From: Agarophyton chilense
Taxonomy: Eukaryota; Rhodophyta; Florideophyceae; Gracilariales; Gracilariaceae
NCBI GenBank assembly: GCA_030374765.1
Contig: JARGXX010000086.1
Coordinates: 1,302,001 to 1,366,000 of the forward strand
Reading direction: 5' to 3'
DNA: 64,000 nt
Made by a program: the position numbers and the translations under genes. Positions 11,219 through 22,318 of this stretch are shown piece by piece (positions within the stretch are counted from its first letter, which is position 1; every line of letters starts with the position of its first letter). The notes beneath the pieces are model-generated. The model ran no database searches and had not been told where the DNA came from. It worked only from the letters and a program-made list of their open reading frames with translations.

Positions 11219-12170
11219 ATGTCTGACGATGACCAACCAAATGAAACCACAGACCTAACTCTCAGCGTCACTAACATAAGAAACGCTCACAGTAACCCAG
11301 TACAAAACTCTACTGTGTTTACCCAGGCTGCAGTTACGAGTGTTTCTGACCTGAATTATAGAGAAAAAGGTGGACCCTCAGTTGACACACAGCACTACTA
11401 CACCAACACAGTCAAAATACTGTTTAAAATGATGATTAAAGAAAGATAAGGAGATCGTAAACAACAAAAAATGTCTCTGAAGGTATTCCCAGAAGAGATA
11501 ATGCTTGCTTCTGCAGAGCCCGGAGTGAAAAAAACTGCCAAAGGGTGGCAGAAGAAATTGACACGGATGAAACAAGAGTACAATGCATTCAAAGCGAAGT
11601 TGTCAGATTTACGTCTCGACGCTGACGATGAAAGACTGTTTGACACAACTGAGTTCTTCGCACTTTTGCATGAAATCAAAAAAGTTAAAGCACGCCATGA
11701 CCCGCCAGCTATCATTTTAACACACTGTAAGAGTGGGAACACAATCAATGCTTTTGTTTTCGTTTACGTTCGTGTTGCCGTGACGCTGTCCTTCTTCGGT
11801 TACGCTAACTCTATCGTAGCTTATATAACAAGGTTTGTTACCTCCATGTTTGAATGGCTTCGAATTCAAATATATGCATTTGTAACAAGGGGTGCTATGA
11901 ATCAAGGCGAGCGGGTGCCACGTAATACTATATTACACACACACTTTTACGCTACTGAGCGAAGCATCATTGTCTTGTTCTCGAAAACGAATGAATTGCG
12001 CACAAAACTCTATGATGCTGACATTAATTGAGATCCGAGAGCAAAAAAATGTGGAAGTGATGTTCCACCTTCAAAAAAGTAACTTGGAAAAGGAAGCGAT
12101 GTGCAATGTGGTTGAACATTTGATTAAAAACTCTAGCTCTGATGCGTTTCTTTTGCTGGTTGATTCATGA
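11219..12170 (+). pseudogene. Broken ORF of unknown family, perhaps transposon-derived
   Basis: A frame starting at the ATG at 11219 (MSDDDQPNETTD) runs to a TAA at 11447-11449. It resumes in the same frame through 12031, then appears to continue in another frame to 12170. The middle has a basic, probably helical stretch (KTAKGWQKKLTRMKQEY) and an acidic DLRLDADDERLFD, and the end is again helical and charged. I do not recognise the family. The single stop over about 270 codons suggests a recently broken gene. Confidence 0.35.
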
Positions 12171-12662
12171 CATAATTAACGTGAGCATTTCTTTGCTGTT
12201 TTTCTACTGACGTCTCTGTAGTGATTAAGTCATCAACATGCTCTTCGTTCTGAACTAGCATGAGTTATTCTTCGTCTCTATGGTCGATACTCATTTTGCA
12301 CTGTATCCTGAAAACAAAGCAAAAAATTGAACTATCATTGGGATGCTCTTAGCCATAACAATGTATGGGTATGGTCCCTACCAGACTTCTAGCTCTGAAA
12401 GGTAAGAAAACTCTCATGATACGTACAGCTGCCATTTTGAAGAACTATTTTCATAGATGTTGTAAAGATTAGAGTATTACCTTCACCGAAGTTAAGCAAT
12501 GGGTAAACTGTTGGGACTCTTGAATTAGAGGCTGCATAATTTTTTCATTTGATATTTAAACGAAATCTCTGAATATTCACCTTGATAACAAAACAGCATC
12601 AGGTGTTTGAGTTTTATATCTCACTGTTCGCTTGGAATTGCAGACAGTTTTTCAATCCGCAG
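12171..12662. other. Intergenic, nothing recognised
   Basis: AT-rich sequence between two convergent broken ORFs. A CCGAAGTTAAGC-like string at about 12490 recalls 5S rRNA but the rest does not fit (see rejected items). Confidence 0.4.
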
Positions 12663-13225
12663 CTAGAAACCTTCCACCTCAGTTTTTTGTACCTGGTTCT
12701 GTTTTCTGAAGATTTTGGTTAAATTGGCAGAGTCATCATCGAAAACTTGCATCATTGAAGAAATTGCTGTCATTTTCTTTTCTTGAAATTTTCTTTTCGA
12801 CAAAAGTATATTATTAGTAGTGCTCTCATCGTCCTTTTCCACGATCACTACAGCGACGAAACCACTTCCCAATGAACGAGAGGATCTCTTAGGGTCTGGC
12901 ACTTCATTACCTTGTTTTAATTGACGAGTCCCGACTTGCATTTTAACCGGCAATATTATCAATTAAATAGTCACGCAACTTAATAATCTCCATTTCATTA
13001 AAACTTTCCGAAGCCTTGAAATGATTCATTAGATTATCATTTAAAAGGGTAGCTCTTGTAGCGCATGCTGCATATGCAACACCGGTTGTCATGCGTTTCA
13101 GTGCCATACGGAGGGCATTATGGAGCGTCCATTCTTGCACCATTTTGTTATCATCAAAGAAGTAATTCTTAGCTTCTGCGTGAACCTTTCCGTCTTCCAA
13201 AAATTCTTCGTAAACTAGACGCCAT
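12663..13225 (-). pseudogene. Downstream part of an unrecognised ORF split by element C
   Basis: On the minus strand the frame enters directly from the insertion site of element C (LVYEEFLEDGKVHAEAKNY), is open to 12943, and seems to continue in a second frame from 12962 to 12663. If element C and one copy of its 5-bp duplication are removed, the frame joins without a break to the sequence at 30882 onward. This shows that C landed in this ORF. The protein has no motif I can name. Confidence 0.5.
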
Positions 13226-13230
13226 ACAGC

Positions 13231-13437
13231 TGTAATAGAACTACTTCATAGCAACCGTTCGTATTTGTATTTAAACCAACAAATACTCACGAGAAAATGT
13301 TCGAACCAGTTTCAACCATTCAATTACTAGCTCTACGAGTATATAAGGGTAGAACCGGTAGAAGGCTCCACCAAGGAAAAGAGCTGCCCTCAAAGTATTA
13401 GACTTGAATTAGCGCTTAGTAAGAACCTATTCTTACA
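13231..13437 (+). repeat. Element C left LTR
   Basis: 207 bp, TGTAATAG...TTCTTACA. It contains a TATA-like GTATATAAGG at about 13337, which would drive transcription rightwards. It aligns with 30697-30876 over its whole length apart from small gaps. Confidence 0.75.
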
Positions 13438-13439
13438 TT

Positions 13440-13454
13440 TGGTAGCATCTAAGG
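13440..13454 (+). promoter_or_regulatory. Element C primer-binding site
   Basis: TGGTAGCATCTAAGG begins two bases after the LTR end. The TGG start fits pairing with the CCA end of a host tRNA; I cannot name the tRNA. Confidence 0.55.
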
Positions 13455-13487
13455 CACGCTCGCAGGAAAGAACTGGTTTGCAGCACC

Positions 13488-14350
13488 ATGGTTCGTACAA
13501 ACAGGATTCAGGGTGCCCCGCAAGAAGAAGGTAGCGTGAGTGAGGCATCACAGCTACAGCAATTGATCGACGAAATTCAAGCATTAAAAAATACTGTTGA
13601 AACAAAATCAACGACAATTGAGACTCTTCAGACTCCGCTACAGCATGGCAGCAAAGAAAACTCTGCAGGAACACCTAATACGGTCAAGGCTCCCGTTCTG
13701 TCAACTTTTTCGGGAAAAGCGGCAGACAGGACGACAGAGAAGATACGGAATTTCTTTTATTCCATAGAGAAGTACGGACAACTTTGCAACTACTCAGAGA
13801 GCAAATTTCTTGATCTCGCCGAACGTGACTTCCAGGACAGGGCTCCTTCATGAATAACGCGTCTAGAAAGAGAACACAGTAAGCCTAAGAGACTTGAAGA
13901 AATGCAGAAAGCCATGATCGAGGAATTTGTCCCTGCCAACTAGGAGGCTACTGCTCGGGTGAAACTTATGGGCTTCCGCCTGAAGGAATCTTGGTCATTG
14001 GATGATCATCTCGCTCGTTTTTAAAATCTCATTACCTTGTGTGGCACACAGAAGAATGAAGCATACATTTATTTATTTAACCGACTTCCAAAACTATACA
14101 AAGGAAATTTTACTGAAAATTTTCCGGCCACTCAACCAGTTGACAGCACTGGAAGAAGCTCTATGCAGCTGGCATACGACTATGCAAGAACAATTGAAAT
14201 TTCCGTTAAGCTGGCAGACGATAGCCAGACGATTATTCAGAAGGATCAAGATTCTAAAAAGTACAAAAGCAATTTCGACAAGAGTTGGCAGAGTTCTGGA
14301 CAGTCCAAAGAGATCAGAAGTGTTTCCAAGGATGACAGCGTTGTCAGATA
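13488..14350 (+). pseudogene. Element C gag pseudogene
   Basis: Frame 13488-13853 opens with MVRTNRIQG, has a coiled-coil-like segment and then the retrotransposon gag motif STFSGKAADRTTEKIRNFF. After a TGA, stops and a frame change it continues through 14037-14351 (LITLCGTQKNEAYIYLFNRLP). The order and spacing match the Retrotrans_gag family. It is cut off at 14558, where the LTR of element A begins. Confidence 0.7.
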
Positions 14351-14557
14351 GGGACCAATGAAGCGAGGGAACGTTGCTGTAGAGCAATCCCAGATGGGAA
14401 AATACCTCTCGTGTATTCGAGTCCTGCTCTCGTGAAGAGGGGTAACTCAGTGAACGAGTCTTCGTCCCATCGATGCGTGGGTGCAAGACCACAGTGGTTC
14501 AGGCAATACCTATGAAATTGATGAACCCAGGAGAAGGGGAAAAGTCAAAAAGGGATG

Positions 14558-15445
14558 TGTAGGACAACGCTTGGAGCGGAGACACCACGAAGATGTTCAA
14601 GATCTTCCTCTCTTAAGAGACACGCCTCAAGCGGAGAAAACGCGTCCCAGCGGAGCACAGAAACAGAGCCACTCTTGAAAGGCACAAAGAAGTCGGGTGT
14701 AAGACCGAGGCCAATTAGGCGGGATATACCTAGAGTGTTTAGGTGAGCACGGCACAGTCTGGGGTGTAACCAATCCTATGCGGAGCGGTACCACAGGGAT
14801 TGTCGGAAAAGGAGCGAGGAAACACTCGTATGAAGTGGACGAGCGAGCTGAGTGGTGCGGCCACTCACGAGAGTCAAAAAGGAGATCAAAAGGAAAACGG
14901 GGGCGAAACACTATACAGGGGCGAGACTACGACAAGTGTCGGCGATTAAGTATGAACCCACGGTGGTGGTAACCCTCTGGTCGACAGAGGGGTGGATGAC
15001 CTAACGTGCAACGGGCGCTCACGCAGTATGCGGTGAAGACGCGCCGAAGGCGAAAAGTTCAAAGCCAAGACTCCCTCCTTGGGATCTCCCAATAGGGTGT
15101 TTACTCGGGAGCAGTGCTCAACCTACTAAGTAGTGTTGCGCGCGGCCCCTGACAGTGGGCGCGCGCCCGAAAAATAGACACTAAATAGCGATAGCGTAGC
15201 TAAATAAATACTGAAAATTACTAAATAATAGTAACCATTAGGTAGAATCCGGGCCACGTGTGGCCCGCCTCGCACTCGAGCGTCGGCATCCGTGCAGTCC
15301 ACGTGTTCCACCAGTGTGCACTTCCGGTCCTAACCGGCCGTCGGCACGCAATAGCGGTATAGCTTGTCATAGACCAAGCTAGTCCTCAAGCGAGCGAAAT
15401 CTCTAATTCCTGGGAAGAAACCTCCTTGAAGGGCATTGTCCTTCA
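14558..15445 (-). repeat. Element A 3' LTR
   Basis: 888 bp. The same family occurs at 24544-25425 and as a solo copy at 37632-39360. The copies differ at many positions, so the element is not young. Confidence 0.8.
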
Positions 15446-15480
15446 TATCCCCCTCCTTAGGTGACGAACACGCCGTCGAC

Positions 15481-17349
15481 ATGGCGGGGAGGCAACGGTC
15501 CAACCGGCATAAAAGCGAGCCGCGAAACTCGTCCAGCGACCACTCGACTGTCGAAGGCAGAGCTGCACAACCGAACGACAAACGCACCAACGCGGTAACC
15601 ACTCCTCGAACTTCGAGCGTTTTTCCGCATCGTACGCCAACTTCCAGCGAACACCTTCCGATACCTCGGCGACCAATATTCCCTATGAACGGTGGAAACA
15701 ATCCCCGCCGAGGTTACTTCTCCGGTTTCCATTCGGCTCCCCCTCCGCGGGAGAGTGCCTCGTCAACCGCGCCGAGCCGATCCCGGGGTCCCGTTGAAGC
15801 TTCAAGCCACATCACTCCTGCGGAGGACGCTTGGCCCACTTACGAGGAACTCGTCCGGTTAAACCTGCGTAAACATGCGGCGATTCTCCGGAGAGCTCCG
15901 TGGTTCCATCCGACAGCGGTCTTCGACGAAGAACTCGTGGCGGCGTATGCTGATGTCAATGCGCGTCTCCCGGGCGAACTTCCGGCTTTGATCACCACTT
16001 CGTGAGACTGGCGACGCCGTGTGGCGGTTCCCCTTCACGCGATTCTGCGACGAAGACGCGAGTCGGCGAAAGAGGCGCATTGTACCTTCGTGCGCATCGG
16101 CTACTCACGGATCAACCGGGCGAACTTCCAATACCCCATCCCCGACGAATTCGGCTTCGACCTACGGATGTACCGGACGCAGGGTGAGATCGACTATTGT
16201 GACCGCCTTGCGGCGTTGGAAACTTACGCATGGCGCGGTCAACCGCGAGCGCGTCAAGAAGCGATTTGCTGGGTCCGTCCGATCATTCATGCCGAGTTCC
16301 GTCACCTTCGTCGTGAGTCCCGATATCGGTGGTTACAGAACTTCGTCCGCGAGGAGCGTCGGTGCAGGTTCCACTTTGGGTTCCTTGTCTCTTATCAGAA
16401 CACGGAGATAAACCGGATTAGTCCCTTCTCTCAGTTCGGGCGATATGTTCCCCTGCCTGGGTGGTGGTCCTCCGTGGAGGTGTGCCGGGGATGCTACGTG
16501 GAGTTGCCTCCAGTCGTCTTCTATCTGTGCTCGTACCTCATCGATGATCTGCACTCCGGCTTATGGTCCGTGGTCCTAACCGAATTGGCAGTCCGCGCCG
16601 CGGCGTACATCCTGTGGGAAGCCTACGACCAGTATCGACTGTGGTATCTGCCTCTGCGCTTGCGTGGTTACATCCGGAAGCTGGACCTTCAACTCCCTCT
16701 TGGAGGTGTCAATAACGCTGATGAAGCTCAGGAGCTTATCGACGTCATTGGGCGTGTCGACTGGGCTCTCGTGCCTGTCCGGTAGAGCGGCCGTGGTCAG
16801 GAAGCCGGTGGGGCTGATCGGTCTCCGGGGCTACGCACGCCGTTGGCGGGAGAGTTCATCTTCTTTAACCCATGGGAGCAGCAAGAGAGCTTCGAGGCGG
16901 AGACGTCGGCACTCCGGATGGCTCCGCGAGGCATACCATACGGGCACCCCGTGGGGTTTGTCAACTCGGATGACTTCTACTACGCCTATGGCGGGGATGA
17001 TCTCCCAGGGGAGGAGGGCTAATACCGTGGCGACGAGGTCATGGAAGACGTGGGAGACCCCGATGGTGCCGATACTACGGTGCAGCCGGCGCAGGGACCG
17101 ACTCACGCAGGTGCGGTCATCGGTCCAGTGGCGGCGGCGTTGCCGGACGAACCGGAAGTTATCGAGGTTCCCATACGCCCAGACGTGTTCGTGATCTCCC
17201 AGTTCCTTCGGGGTGTTGGACTGAACGCGCAAGCGGCGAGCGGCGACATCGGTGCGATGAGAGACGCCCTGGCGGCACGCCTGGCCGGCGGGAGTAACCC
17301 CTCTTGGGATTCGGGTGGCGCGCCCTGTAATCCGGGTTCTTTCAACTAA
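15481..17349 (+). pseudogene. Long antisense ORF of element A (unknown protein)
   Basis: On the strand opposite to gag-pol, between pol and the 3' LTR, one frame runs 623 codons from the ATG at 15481 to the TAA ending at 17349. Only three stops interrupt it (TGA 16003-16005, TAG 16783-16785, TAA 17020-17022). The predicted protein starts with a Ser/Pro/Arg-rich region of about 110 residues. A Trp/Tyr/Arg-rich globular part follows (for example FVRIGYSRINRANFQYPIP, GRYVPLPGWWSSVEVCRGC) and then an acidic tail. I recognise no family, zinc finger or clear transmembrane helix. Extra ORFs in this position, sometimes antisense, are known from plant gypsy elements. The ATG lies 35 bp outside the LTR, so a promoter in the LTR reading outward is possible. 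Confidence 0.6.
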
Positions 17350-17561
17350 CCACTTGTGATCTTGGTTAGTATGTCCCGCTGTGCGGTAGTGTGTGCAGCA
17401 ACTTCGAAAATAGTAAACTGCTTCCGTCTATGACGTATTTCTTCTCTTCCTTCTCTTCCACTTCTTCTGAGTGTCCTTCTCCAGGTCTTCTGTGCATCTT
17501 CTCCTCCTTCCAAGGGTCCTTATCCAGATCTTCTGTTCCTTTATCCCCATCGGGTGTCTTC

Positions 17562-20500
17562 TTATCCCACTTGGGCTCGGTCTATGGTAGCCGGCAAAGC
17601 CGTGACAGTACGACGATGATACGGTACCACCTTTGACCGAGGTAGGTGCTCTATCGGTTCGTCTGAATCCCATTCGGGGCCGTACCCGTACCAACGGACC
17701 AAGTATTGGAGATACCCCTTTGGGTGGTAGGAGTGCTCCAGAATGCGTCCAACCACGAACTCTTGTCGGTACACTTCCCGGCCATCCCGTATGACGGTGT
17801 CGCTATTTCCGGGTGGTACCCGTCCTGAGCCAGGGGGTACCGAAGTGATCACGCGTTGGGCGGCTTCGCTCCGGTCGGGCCGTGTAGCGCGCAAGGCAGT
17901 CCTCGGCTGAGTAGAATATCAACCCGAGTTCGGCGGTTCATCTTCCCCAAGTGCCGGGCTTGTTTCGGCGCTTCCCACTCCGGTTGGAGGGCCCACACCA
18001 GCGGAAACCCGGGTGGTCGTTCCGCTAATCGGCTTGGTGAAGCTCGATTCGGCGGTGAGCTTCGCCGGAGCGGTGGCGAATTGTCGCACCTCTCTGTCCC
18101 ACGGCGAGATCCCGTGTAGTCACGTGAGCGTTCCAATGGCTGGCTGTCCGGCGTCGGCGCCGTGGATGTATCCGCCTCCCTGTGCGGGGTACTTGGCGGT
18201 GCGTCGTCCACTCGTACTATATCAGGCTGCGGTGCGTCAAGCGCATTTGCATTCCGTGTTGCACGTGTGGTAACACCTCGGCGAGTGTTGGTGGCGTTAT
18301 CCGCAGCTGCGTTCTGAGGCTTGGATAGCGACTGCGTCGAGTCGTGCAGGACGTCGGTATCAGGCAACCCTGATGGGCGAAGAATGACACGCGACGGTGC
18401 GGCGTTTCCAGAGACGGTATCGACCGGACTACGACGGCTGTCGGGCGCCTCCCCCTCCTTAGACGATGCCCGGGAGTTGGTATCCGTCGGGTGGACTGGG
18501 GAGGAGCGACGGATGCGCGACACGATTCCTTGCGGGTTGGGCGCCGCGGGTAGCGGAAGGTCAGACAAACCCCGAGATGGGTGTAGTAACGCGTAGGGAC
18601 GTGGGTGGATCTGGGTTAAGGGGGTCGATGTATCCGTTTCAACGGGAGCAGTCACACCAATAGGCTGGGATGTTAACGGCGGAGGAGCCGATACCACGCG
18701 ATCGCGGGAGATGCGTTCGTGATTACCAGCGAGGTCAACAACGACAGTGTCGGGAGCTACCGAAAAAACCCGAAGGGGGCCGTCGGCAACGGGTGACAGC
18801 TTGTGGCGTTTCTCCTTCTCTGGGTTCCAATACTCCTTGCAGATGAATACATAACCGTCGGGAGCGAGACGTGGTGGCGAGCGAGGGGCTTTGGTATCAA
18901 AGTCACGCTTGTAAGAGGCCTGGGCTCGGCCCATTGAACGCCGTGCGGCGGGAACGAGCTTCGTGAGCCAAGTTTTCCACGCTTCGCGGTAAGCAGTCGG
19001 TGACGGAAAGGTATCCAGCGTGGGCTGTGGTTCCAGCGCCACGGGCGGTGGGGTACGGGACAATACCAGCTCTAAGGGCGTTAATCCAGTTGTCCTGGGC
19101 ACCTGCGTATTGTACGCAAAGGTGAGCGCATCAGTGAACAAGTCCCAATCTTTGGGGTGGTCTGCAACGTATGAACGGATTGTCGCAAGTAATGTCCAGT
19201 TGAACTGTTTGGCCTGCCGATTAGTTTGGGGGTTGTAAGTGGTCGTGAACAGGTTCTTAATGTCCAAGATGCGAGAAACATCCTCGAAGAAACGAGAGGC
19301 GAACTGTCTCCCGTTATCGGAGAGGAGGTTGACCGGTGGGCCTTAGACGAAGACCCAGTGTAGGACGAAGGCTTGAGCCACGCTCATAGCGGAGATCTTC
19401 CGTAAGGGTACGGTCCGGACCAGCTTGGAGAAGCGACCCGTAATTACGAGTAAGAACTTGTAATTCCGCTTAGTGGTAAGGAAGGAGCCGAGTATATCGA
19501 TGGCCACAAACTCCAATGGAGCGCGAGCTGGAAACACCTTCAACTTCGTCGCATGACGGGGGAGTTTGACACTGTTCCGAGCGCCATCGGTACAAAACCG
19601 CACCTTTTCGTAGCAGGCCACGGCCATGGCAGGCCAGTAGAAGTTACGGCGTAGGCTGAGGTAGAGTTTCCGTCCCCCGACGTGGCCACTCAGTTTGGAG
19701 TAGTGCGACAACCGCAAGACTCTCGACTGGAGGTTATGTGGTACCACGATTTGTGGGTGCGATCCAAAGGTCTGTACAAGGTATCCGGCGTCATTCACCT
19801 GAAAGGGGAGAGTACCTCCTCCATTGAGTTGAGCGCAGACCTTCGCGCAGAACGGGTCAGCGTATTGCTCCCGTATCATCTCCTCTGGAGTAATAGTCAC
19901 GAAGTTCCCTCGTAAGGGTTTCTCGGAATCTTCCGAGAGAAGAAAGTCGTCCCATTCCGAACCGGAATCTGAAGAGTCCGTGTCTCGTTCCTCGTCCTGG
20001 ATGGTAGCGTCGTCGCCATTCACTGTAAAGCAGGGTATTTCATCGTCTTTGACGGGTAGTGCTTCGCCAGTAGTGACCAGGCGGGAGAGAGCATCGGCTT
20101 GGGTGTTGCACGATCTTTTTCGGTACTGCACGTCAAAGTCAAATTCCGCTAGACGGAGAAGCCAACGCATCAAGCGGCCTGAAGGCTTCGAGATGGAGAG
20201 TAGCCATCGAAGTGATGCGTGGTCCGTAAAAACGGTGAAATGATTACCCATGAGATAGGGGCGCAACGTTTTTAATGCCCACACTACTGCAAGGCATTCC
20301 TTCTCCGAGACGGAGTAATTTTTCTCTTGGACGTTTAGCAACCGGAACCAGTACCCTACGGGGCGTCTTTCCCCATTGGGTGCAGTTTGAAACAGTGCAC
20401 AACCTACTTGGTAGTCGCTGGCGTCCGTATCTACGGTGAATGGCCTTCCAGGCTTGGGCAACGAGAGGATCGGGGCGGAGACGACAGAATCCTTAAGAGA

Positions 20501-22316
20501 GTTGAAAGATTCCGTTTGAACGGGGGTGAAGGGGTCCAGTTTTGGTGGTTGGCCTTTCCGCAAAAGCGCGTTTAACGGTGCAGCCTTGTCCGCAAAGTGC
20601 GAGATGAATCGTCGGTAGACGTTTGCGAGTCCCAGAAAGGAATGAAGCTCGGTTTGCGTCCGCGGTTCTTTAGCCTCTTTGAGTGACTTAACACGAGTCT
20701 CCTCGATTGTAACACGTCCTGGACGGATAAAATGGGCCAGATACTTCACGGTTTCCGTGAAGAAGTCACATTTCTTCAACTTAAAAGTGACACCCGCATC
20801 TCTTAGCGTGGTCATGATATTCCTCACATGAGTGAGATGTTTGTCCAGATTATCTGAGAAGACGATTATGTCATCCAGGTAGACCAGGCAGGTACGCTAT
20901 TTGAAGCGGGCTAATAGGATGTCGATGGCTCGCTGGAAAGTAGCGGGGGCGTTGGTAAGACCAAAAGGCATCCGTTTGAAACGGTAGAGACCGGAGTGAC
21001 ACTCGAAAGCGGTTTTATCCTGGTCTTGCTTGCTTACCGGAACTTGCCAGTATCCCCAATTGGCGTCCAGGGTTGCAAAGACGGTGGCGGTGCCCAGCGA
21101 GTAAATGTACTCGTCCATTCTTGTAATTGGATACACGTCCTTGACGGTGACGGCATTCAACCGACGGTAGTCGACGCATAACCTCCAGGAACCATCCTGC
21201 TTTGGAGCCAAGAAGCCCACGGCGACTGAGCCGGTTCAATGACTCCTGCTCGAAGCATTTTATCTACTTAGGCCTTTTCCTCCGCGCGTGCGGCGGGTCC
21301 GGCACGGTATGGGTGCTGAGAGATTGGTCGGGTGTCCGGTAGCAAATCAATCCGGTGTTCCGGTGTTCCGTAGTGGCAATCTCACCAAGGGAGCCGTACC
21401 ACATAGTGGTGAAGTCCCTCAACAGTTCTCGCAATTGATGGCGGTATGACTCCGGGACATGGTTGAGATCCAGGTCCTCGAGTTCTTGGACTGGATCGGG
21501 GCGGTCACCACTCGTTGAAACGGGCTGCGTCCCTGATGTTACAGGTTGAACCCCGGGTACCGGTGATGAAACGGGTTCCGGGCTGTCCCCCTCCTTAGAG
21601 TGAACGAGTCCGAGAACGTCAGCTGCGGTCAGCTTTGTCGGCACCTTAGCGATGGGGTGCGGCATGACGGACCCTATCACTTGGTTCTTCACCAGATACT
21701 GGGGTACAGTGTCTAGATTGGCGATCAGCACGTGAAACGGTTGGTTTGGCTCCACATGGCCGATTTCATTCGCAATTGCGAGGCTGTGCCTGTCATACAG
21801 TGACGACAATGGTTGCAAGACCCGGAGTCCATGTTGACGGGAGGTTACTTTCACCATCATTTGGGACTCAGGCGGGACGCACAACGACGCTGCGACGCGG
21901 AGCTTATTAGATTCACGGTTATCCGGTCCAGGTTCCTGTGCTGCCGGTAGCGGGACATGCTTCTTCGTGACACGCCTAAGCGGACGACGAACGATCGGAG
22001 GGGACGATCCATCCTCCATCTCGACACGCCGTTGGCGGGGGAAGATCGCTTCAAGGTGTCGCACCATAAACTGGGGTGCAAGGCCAAGGTCAGCATAGAC
22101 CTTGTAGTTTCTCTTGGCCATCACCAGAACTCTATCCGGGAACCGGTTATGGGAAACAAGTTTCCATGGGCGACGCAGAACACTAAAGTGTTCCGAGTTC
22201 ACGTCATTGACGGCCTCTTTCCCTGAAAGGATTTTGACCGGGGAGCGAGGCTTGGACGCCTCGGGCGCCGTCGACCTCGACTCTGAGGGCGCCCCTCCTT
22301 GAGAGGAGACTCCCAC
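17562..22316 (-). pseudogene. Element A pol pseudogene (protease, RT, RNase H, integrase, chromodomain)
   Basis: In minus-strand order: a protease/linker region 22316-21264; RT from about 21220 with LCVDYRRLNAVTVKD, FGLTNAP and the YLDD active site near 20870; RNase H with FTVDTDASDYQVG and TDHASLRWLL; integrase with H-H residues (SGHVGGRKLYL), FVAIDILGSF and LLSDNGRQFAS; and a C-terminal chromodomain at about 17770-17600 (FVVGRILEHSY, YLVRWYGY). Breaks include a frame break near 21240, TAG at 20897-20899 just before YLDD, TAA at 19343-19345 and a frameshift near 17880. The integrase zinc site has lost its last Cys (CTDGAR), and the third catalytic residue, normally Glu in the QxExFN block, is Lys (RQAKQFN). 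Confidence 0.85.
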
Positions 22317-22318
22317 AT

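Noticed and set aside
11471-12031. Treating the 186-codon ORF as an independent gene
   Set aside because: It is in frame with the ORF starting at 11219 across one TAA and is better read as part of one broken ORF.
12484-12522. A 5S rRNA-like string (ACCGAAGTTAAGC) with a GGTATGGTCCCTACCAG-like block about 120 bp upstream
   Set aside because: The flanking helices of 5S rRNA cannot be formed and the spacing is wrong; at most a decayed fragment.
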